From Synergistaceae bacterium (GTDB lineage: Bacteria; Synergistota; Synergistia; Synergistales; Synergistaceae), in the NCBI GenBank assembly GCA_031257775.1, contig JAIROA010000040.1, positions 1 through 38,894 of the forward strand: a DNA stretch of 38,894 nt. Direction: 5' to 3'. Numbering within the stretch: position 1 is the first letter of the stretch; each line of letters begins with the position of its first letter. The notes under the pieces are model-generated. The model was not told the DNA's origin. It saw nothing but the letters and a program-made list of their open reading frames with translations, and did not search any database. A program made the position numbers and the translations under genes. Positions 28,808 through 36,954 of this stretch are shown here, piece after piece.

Positions 28808-28851
28808 TACGGTCACCACACCCTTCTGGGAGATACGAGGTACAGTGTACA

Positions 28852-29790
28852 TTGAAAACTCAAAACGAAAATTTTGCAACTGCTATTGGCGCCCTTGCCG
28901 CAATGTCGACTTTCATCGAGATAGCCACGGCGCCAAAGCCGGGCCTTGTGGACTCTTACGGGAATGGCGCTCATAGCGATATGGATTGGGCATTGTTTAT
29001 GGTTAGCGCAAGCGCGCTCGCGCCTTACTGGCCGCAGCAGATTCTGGACGGGATGATTTGCGGGGAAACGGGCCGCTTCGCGGATCTGTTCGGGAAGCTC
29101 AGAGCGCGGGGAATCAAGATGGAGCAGGCCATGCTCAGCGCAACCGGCGGCATCAACACCCATAAGGGCCTCATATTCGCGCTGTCGCTTTTAGCAGGCG
29201 CCGCTGGGGTATGCCTGAACGACGGCGACTGCGCGCCAGAGGAAATCAGGAAAAAATCCTCCGAGATAGCGTATCCGTTTATGGAGGAGGATTTCGAGCG
29301 GATAAAAACCCGCGGTGCCAGGCGCGGCAGGCGCGGCGGGCAGGTCACTCACGGTGAGAAAATATTTTTAAAGCACGGCATAGGCGGCATCAGGAGCGAG
29401 GCGATGAAGGCGTTCCCGTCGCTCGGGCCGTCGCTCGAAGCTTACGAAAAGGCGCTTGGCGCGGGCGCAAGGGCGAACGACGCGGCGCTTTTAGCTCTTT
29501 TGACTCTCATGACCATATGCGAGGACACGAACGTCATACATAGGGCCGGGATAAAGTTCTGGCGCGGCGAGTATTTAAAGAGGGTTAAGGAAACCCTGAA
29601 AAATTTCGATCCCCTCGAAGCCGACTACGGGCCGCTCTTCAGGCTTGACGATTTCCTGGTGAGAAATAACGCGAGCCCCGGCGGCGCGGCGGATCTATTG
29701 TCCTGCACGCTTTTTCTGTATCGCAGTAAAATCCCTGAAAACGTAACGCCGAACGAACCGCCTTTTACGCGCCGCCCTTCAGGCCTTTAG
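28852..29790 (+). CDS. citG: Triphosphoribosyl-dephospho-CoA synthase (CitG/MdcB-like), likely TTG start
   Basis: 'IATAPKPGLVDSYGNGAHSDMDW', 'SATGGINTHKGLIFALSLLAGAAG', 'TLMTICEDTNVIHRAG'. Confidence 0.88.
   Translation: MKTQNENFATAIGALAAMSTFIEIATAPKPGLVDSYGNGAHSDMDWALFMVSASALAPYWPQQILDGMICGETGRFADLFGKLRARGIKMEQAMLSATGGINTHKGLIFALSLLAGAAGVCLNDGDCAPEEIRKKSSEIAYPFMEEDFERIKTRGARRGRRGGQVTHGEKIFLKHGIGGIRSEAMKAFPSLGPSLEAYEKALGAGARANDAALLALLTLMTICEDTNVIHRAGIKFWRGEYLKRVKETLKNFDPLEADYGPLFRLDDFLVRNNASPGGAADLLSCTLFLYRSKIPENVTPNEPPFTRRPSGL
29687..29751 (+). repeat. Direct repeat unit A (inside the 3' end of citG)
   Basis: cggcggatctattgtcctgcacgctttttctgtatcgcagtaaaatccctgaaaacgtaacgccg; ungapped match to 29819-29883. 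Confidence 0.85.
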
Positions 29791-29818
29791 TTTCAACATT
29801 TAGTTTCAAATAGGCATT

Positions 29819-29883
29819 CGGCGAATCTATTGGCCTGTACGCTTTTTCTGTGTTGTAGTAAAATCCCTGATAACATGATTCCG
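29819..29883 (+). pseudogene. Direct repeat unit B: out-of-gene duplicated citG tail
   Basis: cggcgaatctattggcctgtacgctttttctgtgttgtagtaaaatccctgataacatgattccg; about 54/65 identical to unit A; exact 132-nt offset keeps the citG frame (SANLLACTLFLCCSKIPDN vs GAADLLSCTLFLYRSKIPEN). Confidence 0.7.
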
Positions 29884-29899
29884 GTAGGGGGGCTATGAT

Positions 29900-30241
29900 A
29901 TGAGTTTAGGACGCAGGCTTAGGATTCTGCGGAAAAGCAGCAAGCTCACGCAGCAGGGGCTTGCGGACGCCGCCGAGGTCAGCCGCATATATATTCAGGC
30001 TCTCGAGAGCAACAGGCGCATGCCGTCGATGAAGCTCCTGAACCGGCTTGCGGAAGTGCTTGGCGCGTCGGCGGGCGACATCATGGACGACCTTCCGAAC
30101 AAGGCGGGCAGGGTGCAGCTTGAGGAATTGCTTTCGCCCGGGGAGATGGATGTCTGGTATAGGGACAAAAAACTCACCGATAGGGATCTAAGGCTGACGG
30201 AGAGGGTCATCGCCGCCCTTCTGTACGATCCTGAATCATAG
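29900..30241 (+). CDS. XRE-family HTH transcriptional regulator
   Basis: 'LGRRLRILRKSSKLTQQGLADAAEVSRIYIQALESNRRMPSMKLLNRLAEVLG' HTH_3. Confidence 0.93.
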   Translation: MSLGRRLRILRKSSKLTQQGLADAAEVSRIYIQALESNRRMPSMKLLNRLAEVLGASAGDIMDDLPNKAGRVQLEELLSPGEMDVWYRDKKLTDRDLRLTERVIAALLYDPES

Positions 30242-30267
30242 AAGCAAGGCATAATGGCGCCTGTTCA

Positions 30268-31287
30268 ATGAAACGGCTCGCTTTTTTTATCCCGTTTCAG
30301 GGCTGCGGGCGGCGATGCGTCTACTGCGACCAGCGGGCGATAACGGGCGTAAGCTCAGGCATGGCAACGCCGGAAGAGGTGAGATCCATCGCGGGGCGTC
30401 AGGTTTTGCCCGTTGAGATTTGCTTCTTTGGCGGCAGCTTCGCGAAAATCGAGCCAGGCCTCATGGAGAGGTATATAGAGGCACTCACGCTTGCGCCGGA
30501 GGGAAGCCGCGTCACGTTCTCATCCTATCCCGGCGACTTTGAGGGCGAGCGCGGCGCGCTCGCGATCGAAACGCTTAAAAAATATCCGATAGGAACGATA
30601 GAGCTGGGCATCCCGTCGCTTGACCCGGCCGTCCTCCGTCAGTGCAATAGGGACGACGATCCCGAGAAAATTAAAAACAGCATAGAGGCCCTGCGGAGCG
30701 CCGGGTTTCATATCGGAGCGCAGACGATGATAGGGCTTCCGGGGCAGACGTTCGAGAGCGCCGTGCGTGACCTTGAAACGATAGCTTCCCTGATGACGGG
30801 CACGAGTGACGCCAGCTCGCCAGGGAGGGTAAATTCTTGCGCTTTGCCCGTTAAGCCGCTGGCTTTAAATCCCAATGCGACGTGGGATTTGAGAATTTAC
30901 CCCTGCCTGGTTCTGCGCGGGACGGAACTGGAATCGCTCTACAGGAGCGGCAAGTACGCGCCGCTTGCTTTAGAGGAAGCCATACGGCAGGCGGGGACTC
31001 TTTTGCGCGTCGCGTCGAGCCTGGGATTCAGCGCTATAAGGGTGGGGCTGCTGGAGTCGGACTCCCTGCGCCGGTCCGTCGTCGCAGGGCCGCATCATCC
31101 GGCTTTTGGCGAACTGGCCCTCTCGGAGAAACTCGCTCTTGAGCTTGCCGCGCAAGACATCCCGTGGAAGATTGGCTCAGGGAAAATATCCCAGCTCACA
31201 GGGCACGGAGGCCGAGGGCTGCGCCGCCTCGCGGAGCTTGCCGGCATCGCTCCTGAAGCTGCCAGGAAATTGCTCACGGTAAGATAA
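30268..31287 (+). CDS. Radical SAM protein (Elp3-like N-terminal family)
   Basis: 'FIPFQGCGRRCVYCDQRAITG' (CxxxCxxC), 'FFGGSF', 'GIPSLDPAVLRQCNR', 'GAQTMIGLPGQT'. Confidence 0.92.
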   Translation: MKRLAFFIPFQGCGRRCVYCDQRAITGVSSGMATPEEVRSIAGRQVLPVEICFFGGSFAKIEPGLMERYIEALTLAPEGSRVTFSSYPGDFEGERGALAIETLKKYPIGTIELGIPSLDPAVLRQCNRDDDPEKIKNSIEALRSAGFHIGAQTMIGLPGQTFESAVRDLETIASLMTGTSDASSPGRVNSCALPVKPLALNPNATWDLRIYPCLVLRGTELESLYRSGKYAPLALEEAIRQAGTLLRVASSLGFSAIRVGLLESDSLRRSVVAGPHHPAFGELALSEKLALELAAQDIPWKIGSGKISQLTGHGGRGLRRLAELAGIAPEAARKLLTVR

Positions 31288-31308
31288 CACGAAAGGATCG
31301 GTGTCGTT

Positions 31309-32769
31309 GTGATGACGAAAAATGAGCAGAGCGGCCTTTATGCGCTTATCCTGGCCGGCGGCAGCGGGACGCGCCTCTGGCCGCTGTCGAGGGAGGAGAT
31401 GCCAAAGCAGTTTCTTGCGGTCTGCGGGGACGAAAAGACGCTGCTGCAGCGGACGGTGCTTCGCGTCCTGAAGGTCACAGGCGGCGACCGGCTGCGCGTC
31501 GTAGCCTCAGGCAGATGGAGGGCGCTCGTTTCTCATCAGCTCCACTCGATAGGCCTGAATGGCGATTTCATAATCGAGGAGCCGGAGGGCAGAAACACCG
31601 CGCCGGCCATAGCGCTCGGGATGTCCAGCCTGCTTGAGTCAGGCGCTTCTCGGGATGACCTTGTCCTCGTCTGCCCGAGCGATCATCTCATAAAGGACGA
31701 GGATCGTTTCGTCAAAGCCGTCCATGCCGCGACTGAGGCGGCGGAAGCAGGGAATCTCGTCACGTTCGGGATAAAGCCTGTGAGGCCGGATACGGGTTTT
31801 GGCTATATAAAGACCGCGCCGACTGAGCATCTCTGGCTCGCGGCGGAGGAATTCGTGGAAAAACCGGACTTGAATACGGCGGAGCAATATATCGAGCGGG
31901 GCGGGTATTTTTGGAACGGCGGCATTTTCTGCTTCCGCTTCTCCGACATGATAGCGGCCTTCGAGGCATATTTCCCGGAGGGTGCCGCCATATTCACGGC
32001 AAGCGGAGAAGGAAGCCAAAACGGAGAAAATAGCGAAAACCTCGTGACCCGTTTCCTCGCCGCTCCTAAGAGATCCATTGACTACGCCGTGATGGAAAAG
32101 GCCAGAGACATCGCCTGCGTCCCCCTTGACGCCGGCTGGTCCGACGTGGGCTCGTGGGACTCCGTGTTCGAGAATTCCCCGAAGGACGGCTGCGATAACG
32201 CTTCGGCCGGCAACGTATTTCTCAGCGGGAGCAGCGATAATCTGATAGTGGGCTGCGACAGGCTGATTTGCGGCCTGGATCTCGAATCCATGATAGTGGT
32301 CGACACGCCGGACGCCCTTTTTATCTCGCCAAAAGGCTCGTCCCAGAAACTGCGCGGCGTCGTAAAAGACCTCAAGGATTCAGGACGCCCGGAAGTGGAC
32401 GAGTCCCCTATGAGCGCGCGCCCGTGGGGCACGTACCGCGTGCTTTCGAAGGGAGACAGGCAGAAGATAAAGAAGCTGGAGGTCTCGCCCGGCAAACGCC
32501 TCTCGCTCCAGTACCACGTGCACCGCTCCGAACACTGGATAGTGGTGAAGGGCACGGCTTTAGTCACTATATGCGATCACGGCGAGGACGCGAGCGGAAA
32601 GGGAACCTTCGTTCACGAGGGCGAGAGCGTCTTTGTCCCTAAGGGCAAAATCCACCGCCTGGAGAACCCAGGCAAGATCCCGCTTGAGATAATCGAGGTT
32701 CAGATCGGCGAGTACGTGGGAGAGGATGACATAAACAGGGTGGCGGACGATTTCAGGCGGACGGTCTGA
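31309..32769 (+). CDS. manC: Mannose-1-phosphate guanylyltransferase / mannose-6-phosphate isomerase
   Basis: 'LILAGGSGTRLWPLSREEMPKQFL', 'EPEGRNTAPAIAL', 'FVEKPD', C-terminal 'PWGTYRVL...KKLEVSPGKRLSLQYHVHRSEHWIVVKGTA'. Confidence 0.95.
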   Translation: MMTKNEQSGLYALILAGGSGTRLWPLSREEMPKQFLAVCGDEKTLLQRTVLRVLKVTGGDRLRVVASGRWRALVSHQLHSIGLNGDFIIEEPEGRNTAPAIALGMSSLLESGASRDDLVLVCPSDHLIKDEDRFVKAVHAATEAAEAGNLVTFGIKPVRPDTGFGYIKTAPTEHLWLAAEEFVEKPDLNTAEQYIERGGYFWNGGIFCFRFSDMIAAFEAYFPEGAAIFTASGEGSQNGENSENLVTRFLAAPKRSIDYAVMEKARDIACVPLDAGWSDVGSWDSVFENSPKDGCDNASAGNVFLSGSSDNLIVGCDRLICGLDLESMIVVDTPDALFISPKGSSQKLRGVVKDLKDSGRPEVDESPMSARPWGTYRVLSKGDRQKIKKLEVSPGKRLSLQYHVHRSEHWIVVKGTALVTICDHGEDASGKGTFVHEGESVFVPKGKIHRLENPGKIPLEIIEVQIGEYVGEDDINRVADDFRRTV

Positions 32770-32882
32770 GAAATATAACGGAAGCGACACCGCTGAAAAA
32801 GACGTCACTAAGCGCCGCTGCGGAATAATGTCCCATATGAAATTTTCAAGGTGCTGTGAAGCCACTCTAGATTAAGTATCAT

Positions 32883-32965
32883 GAGGACATTTTTATTGTC
32901 CCGTTACGCCATGACATTATCACTGTCTGGCGACAATTTTTCAGATTAGACACAATTTTCACTGC
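32883..32965. repeat. Cluster of short GACA...TGTC repeats, possible insertion-sequence end remnant (IS21-like impression)
   Basis: GACATTTTTATTGTC (32886-32900), GACATTATCACTGTC (32913-32927), then further GACA-starting units at about 32932 and 32948; AT-rich intergenic context. Confidence 0.4.
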
Positions 32966-33064
32966 AATACTAAAATTGATGTTGCAGGGTTTATATATTT
33001 CCCAACGGGAGGGCCGCGATGTATAATTGTAAAACATTATCTTACAAAAAGGGGTGCTTGTTCG

Positions 33065-33565
33065 ATGAAATTACAGAAGGTGCTTATTCTCTTGCTGGCC
33101 TTGTGCTTACTGAGATGGGATATAGGCGTGGCGAGTTCCGAACCTGCCCAACCGTCATCAGATGATATCGTCTCTTTTAGCTCGTTTTTAGGGAATTGGG
33201 AAGCGGTTGAAGGGAAAACTTACACGAAATGGGGCGAATTCCTGCCTCTGAACGCAAGCAAAAGTGCATTGAAAATTATCTCGTCAGGTGGCGACAGCGT
33301 CACGATTGATCTTTACGTTTATTACGAAAATGCTAGAAAAAATGCGTGGCAAGGTAGGCGCGGCACGCACAAAGTGGAAATCTCAGCACTTCAGGGCGCA
33401 TTACCCAAAACGATAAGATGGAAAGAGACAAAAGAAATGACAGTTAATGGCAGAAAAACAGCGGACGTGTTATATCGTTATACAATAGAATTTAAAACTC
33501 TAGGCACGGCGTCGATTAGAGTTTTTGACGGTTATTCTGATTCTACTGCCACATTTAAACTTTAA
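33065..33565 (+). CDS. Small secreted/exported hypothetical protein
   Basis: 166 aa with signal peptide 'MKLQKVLILLLALCLLRWDIGVASS'; upstream RBS AAGGGG; noticeably lower GC than neighbours. Confidence 0.7.
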   Translation: MKLQKVLILLLALCLLRWDIGVASSEPAQPSSDDIVSFSSFLGNWEAVEGKTYTKWGEFLPLNASKSALKIISSGGDSVTIDLYVYYENARKNAWQGRRGTHKVEISALQGALPKTIRWKETKEMTVNGRKTADVLYRYTIEFKTLGTASIRVFDGYSDSTATFKL

Positions 33566-33694
33566 AAATGAAAATCGACACTTGGGGGAAGGGGGAAACA
33601 TTTTAACGTACTCCCTTTCTCCTTGCAAAGGTTTTACGCGCAAAATCCAGCCATTTTGACGAAATTAGTCGCAGACAAATGGCTTGCGTAAGTG

Positions 33695-33844
33695 TCAGTC
33701 CATAAGTTCACGGTTTTTCTCACGAGAAAAGCCGGAAATTTCCGCTACGGTATCTAAAGACAACCCTGTATTTCTCGCCACGACTTCGGGGGCGATCCCG
33801 TCAGAGAGTAGATTTTTCGCGATCTCTTTTCCCGACTTTGACAG
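33695..33844 (-). pseudogene. C-terminal remnant of an Rpn/PD-(D/E)XK nuclease-transposase family protein
   Basis: Minus-strand translation LSKSGKEIAKNLLSDGIAPEVVARNTGLSLDTVAEISGFSREKNRELMD*, with an in-frame stop immediately upstream and no start. Confidence 0.6.
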
Positions 33845-33955
33845 TTAAGATGAGTAAGACAGAACAACTGTAAGGCTTCAGAGATTATGTGGTCTTTGGA
33901 ATTTATACAACGTCCATTAGGTGAAGCGCGCCAAAGTTTTTTGCTCTCCCCGCGC

Positions 33956-36430
33956 TCAATTCGTGTGCCGGCCCTCGGCGCCGGAATTCATCAGCTCCAC
34001 ATATTCCTCTTTCGTGTTGAAATTTTTCAATTCCGCGGCCTGCCCGGGAGAGAGGCCGAAATACTTCATCCTGACCTTGGCGTAAGCCAGCGCGATCTTA
34101 TAGCGGATGCCCTCTATTAGCTCCTTGAAAACAGGAATCATGCTTTTATGGTATACCCCGCAGAGAGAATGCACCCGCCCGTTTTCCTCCCGTGCCACGC
34201 AGCACTGGTATCCCTCGGCGGCACGGCACATCTCGCGTATCAGGGAAGCGCTCAAAAATGGCGTGTCGCACGCGGTGACGAAGAGATATTCATGCCTGCT
34301 CGCGACAAGCGACGAGTATATGCCCCCGATGGGCCCCGCTCCCGGGTAAATGTCCGGCACGATCCGGGCATTTACCCCTCTGTACTTTTCGTGTCCGGCA
34401 GATGAAATCATGACGTCCGGGAACATCGAGAGGGTCTGCAGTGTCGTCTCAAGGAAATTTTTCTCCCGCAGCTTCAGAAGCGCCTTGTCCGTCCCCATGC
34501 GGAGGCTTTGCCCTCCCGCAAGCACTACGGCGCTCATCATGCCGGGAAGGCCCGATGCCAGCCATTCCAGCGAAAGCGACTTTAGCTTTTCCGGCGGCGG
34601 ATTGCCGGAAGGCCCGTCCCATCCGCAGAGGGAGTAATAAAGTTCCCTTGCCTCGTCGAAATTGCGCCTGTCGACCCGCGCGCCTTTGGACGGGCCGTCG
34701 GGCAGAGGGTCGAAAAAACGGCTTGGCAGCGTATCGTCTTTTTTCGTGAAGCCCTCCCTGGCGTTAAAATGCCGCATCATGTTGAGCTTCCTCTCCCCGA
34801 TTTCCATCAGTTCCTCGACCGAAGTCTTCCACCCGATGCCGGACGAGGCCAGGTCAAGGATATCATCCGGCCCCAGTGCCTGCCAGCTCGGCCCCCACAC
34901 GAACTGGCACATGCAGAGCGTATCGAGCAGGGAATAGAAGCGCTGAGTGAGAAGGGCAAATCGCACCCTCAGCTCGTCCAGCTCCGTCTTATCCCGGGAT
35001 CCCGGAATCCTGAAACTTTTGTCGCTCACCCCTAAAGACGAGAGCCATCTTCGGGCAGGGCTGCCCATTGGGGCAAAGAGCATCGTGTCGTGCTCGCTGG
35101 ACTGATGATCCGCTCCTGTCGGGTTTACGGCATATATCAGGCCCAAAGACGGTTTCATCTGGGGCATATGAGCCGGGAGTTCCTGCCCCTTCGACGCGGG
35201 GACAAGCTCTCGCGACTTACATCCTATGATTTCGGCGGCTCTTTTGCTGCCCTCCGCCAGTATGTTTCCGATGCCCTCCCTGCGAGCTATCATCATCATG
35301 AGCCTGTGAACCGATTCGGAATCCCCGAAAGCGAGCTTCATTCCGGCATCCCTTTCAGAGATCAGCCCCTTCGAAAAGCACTCTATGGCAAACGAGATGG
35401 TGGCCCCGCATGATATAGTGTCCATCCCGTACATATTGCAGATCTGGTTCGACATGTTTATGGATTCGCCCGACGTTATGCCGCAATACGAACCCACCGC
35501 CGCTATGGTCTCGTATTCCGGTCCTCCGTAGCGGGGCTCCAGTTTGGGCGATTTTTCGGCGATCCTCTTGCATTCAAGCGGACAGGCGTAACATTTCCCG
35601 CCGCCTTTTACGCTCAAGCCCGCAAAATCAGGGAACCAGCCGCTGCTGAAGTTATTTGTGGGCAGATATCCCATATCGCGCAAAGGCCCCACGTTGCCGG
35701 GAGTGCCATGAGCGCTGAAATCCTTCCAGAACGGGTCGCCAAGCCTTTCAGCGGCCCTGCGGTTTATGCCGCCCAAAGCGCCCGGATCGGCTGGAGTGGG
35801 TTTTGGGGCACAGGATACGGCAAGAGCGCGGAGATTTTTCGAACCCATCACCGCCCCTATGCCTGTCCTGCCATTCGCCCTGGAACAGTTGTGGACGACG
35901 CAGGCAAATCGCACGAGATTTTCCCCCGCGGGCCCGATTTGCGCTATTTCGGCATTGCCGCCCAGTTCCCGGCTGATGATGTCCTCCCCGTCCCCCGTCG
36001 TCTTTCCCCATATATGCGCGGCTGGCCGGATCTCGGCGTTTCCATCTTTTATATGTATGTATGCGGGGCGTTCCGACCTGCCGCTCACGGCTAACGCGCT
36101 TATGCCATTGGCCGCGAACTCGGCCGGCAGGAAACCTCCCGCCTGGCTGTCGCCGATGCCTCCGGTGAGAGGGCTTTTCGCGGCCGCCACTATGCGGCTC
36201 AATCCGGCAACGGGAAGGCCCGTAAAGGGGGAAACCGCAAAGACGAGCAGATTATCGCATGAGAGGGCATCCGTCCCGGGACGCACCCTTTCAAGCAGCA
36301 GGCGGACAGCAAGGGCCGAGCCGCCCGGATAGAGCCTGTAATCCCGGCCCGGGATAGTTTCCCTCCAGACGGCGCCCCGGCTGAGGTCGACGTTCAATAT
36401 AACGGCGTCGGGAAAATCAAAACTATTCAT
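33956..36430 (-). CDS. Fusion protein: aldehyde:ferredoxin oxidoreductase (tungsten/Mo-pterin) with C-terminal MobA-like molybdenum cofactor guanylyltransferase
   Basis: AOR features: 'GGSALAVRLLLERVRPGTDAL', 'SPLTGGIGDSQAGGFLPAEFAANGISALAVSG', 'GRTGIGAVMGSKNLRALAV', [4Fe-4S] 'CYACPLECK', 'LDTLCMC'. MobA features from about 34540 down: 'SAVVLAGGQSLRMGTDKALLKL', 'IYPGAGPIGGIYSSL', 'VTACDTPFLSASLI'. Start set at MNSFDF overlapping the mobB stop. Confidence 0.9.
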   Translation of the reverse strand: MNSFDFPDAVILNVDLSRGAVWRETIPGRDYRLYPGGSALAVRLLLERVRPGTDALSCDNLLVFAVSPFTGLPVAGLSRIVAAAKSPLTGGIGDSQAGGFLPAEFAANGISALAVSGRSERPAYIHIKDGNAEIRPAAHIWGKTTGDGEDIISRELGGNAEIAQIGPAGENLVRFACVVHNCSRANGRTGIGAVMGSKNLRALAVSCAPKPTPADPGALGGINRRAAERLGDPFWKDFSAHGTPGNVGPLRDMGYLPTNNFSSGWFPDFAGLSVKGGGKCYACPLECKRIAEKSPKLEPRYGGPEYETIAAVGSYCGITSGESINMSNQICNMYGMDTISCGATISFAIECFSKGLISERDAGMKLAFGDSESVHRLMMMIARREGIGNILAEGSKRAAEIIGCKSRELVPASKGQELPAHMPQMKPSLGLIYAVNPTGADHQSSEHDTMLFAPMGSPARRWLSSLGVSDKSFRIPGSRDKTELDELRVRFALLTQRFYSLLDTLCMCQFVWGPSWQALGPDDILDLASSGIGWKTSVEELMEIGERKLNMMRHFNAREGFTKKDDTLPSRFFDPLPDGPSKGARVDRRNFDEARELYYSLCGWDGPSGNPPPEKLKSLSLEWLASGLPGMMSAVVLAGGQSLRMGTDKALLKLREKNFLETTLQTLSMFPDVMISSAGHEKYRGVNARIVPDIYPGAGPIGGIYSSLVASRHEYLFVTACDTPFLSASLIREMCRAAEGYQCCVAREENGRVHSLCGVYHKSMIPVFKELIEGIRYKIALAYAKVRMKYFGLSPGQAAELKNFNTKEEYVELMNSGAEGRHTN

Positions 36431-36954
36431 CACGCACCTGCCTGACTGCTGCACAGATATGTCTTTACAATAAGCTCCGCGACGTTATGGTAATCGTCAA
36501 GGCCAAAAACAGGCACCGTGCCGGGCAGGTCAGGAAAAATCCCAACATCGCTGACGACGGCGACCAGGTCTCGCGGATCCGTGACCACGTCCGTCCCTTT
36601 TTCCGCGCGCACGACCTCGATTTTCGGCCTGTCCGCTCCTTTATAGCCTTCGACAAGAATGATATCGACATTCTTCAGCATGGCCGCTACTGTTTCCAGG
36701 TCTTCCTTGTCAGGTGTTTTCTGAATCAGCGCGTAGGCCCCCGGTCCGATAATAGCCGTAGCCTTCGCGCCCGCCTGAGTAAACCGCCACGTATCCTTGC
36801 CCTCCCGATCCATCTGCATTTCGTGGCTGTCGCTCTTGATCGTGCCAACGGAATATCCTCGCGCCGTCATCTCCTCCACGACCTTCTCCAAGAGCGTTGT
36901 CTTGCCCGTCCCGGAACGCGCCGCCACGAAACATACGACAGGAGCGGCCGTCAT
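36430..36954 (-). CDS. mobB: Molybdopterin-guanine dinucleotide biosynthesis protein B
   Basis: 'CFVAARSGTGKTTLLEKVVEEMTARGYSVGTIKSDSHEMQMDREGKDTWRFTQAGAKATAII', 'IILVEGYKGADRPKIEVVR'. Confidence 0.93.
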   Translation of the reverse strand: MTAAPVVCFVAARSGTGKTTLLEKVVEEMTARGYSVGTIKSDSHEMQMDREGKDTWRFTQAGAKATAIIGPGAYALIQKTPDKEDLETVAAMLKNVDIILVEGYKGADRPKIEVVRAEKGTDVVTDPRDLVAVVSDVGIFPDLPGTVPVFGLDDYHNVAELIVKTYLCSSQAGA

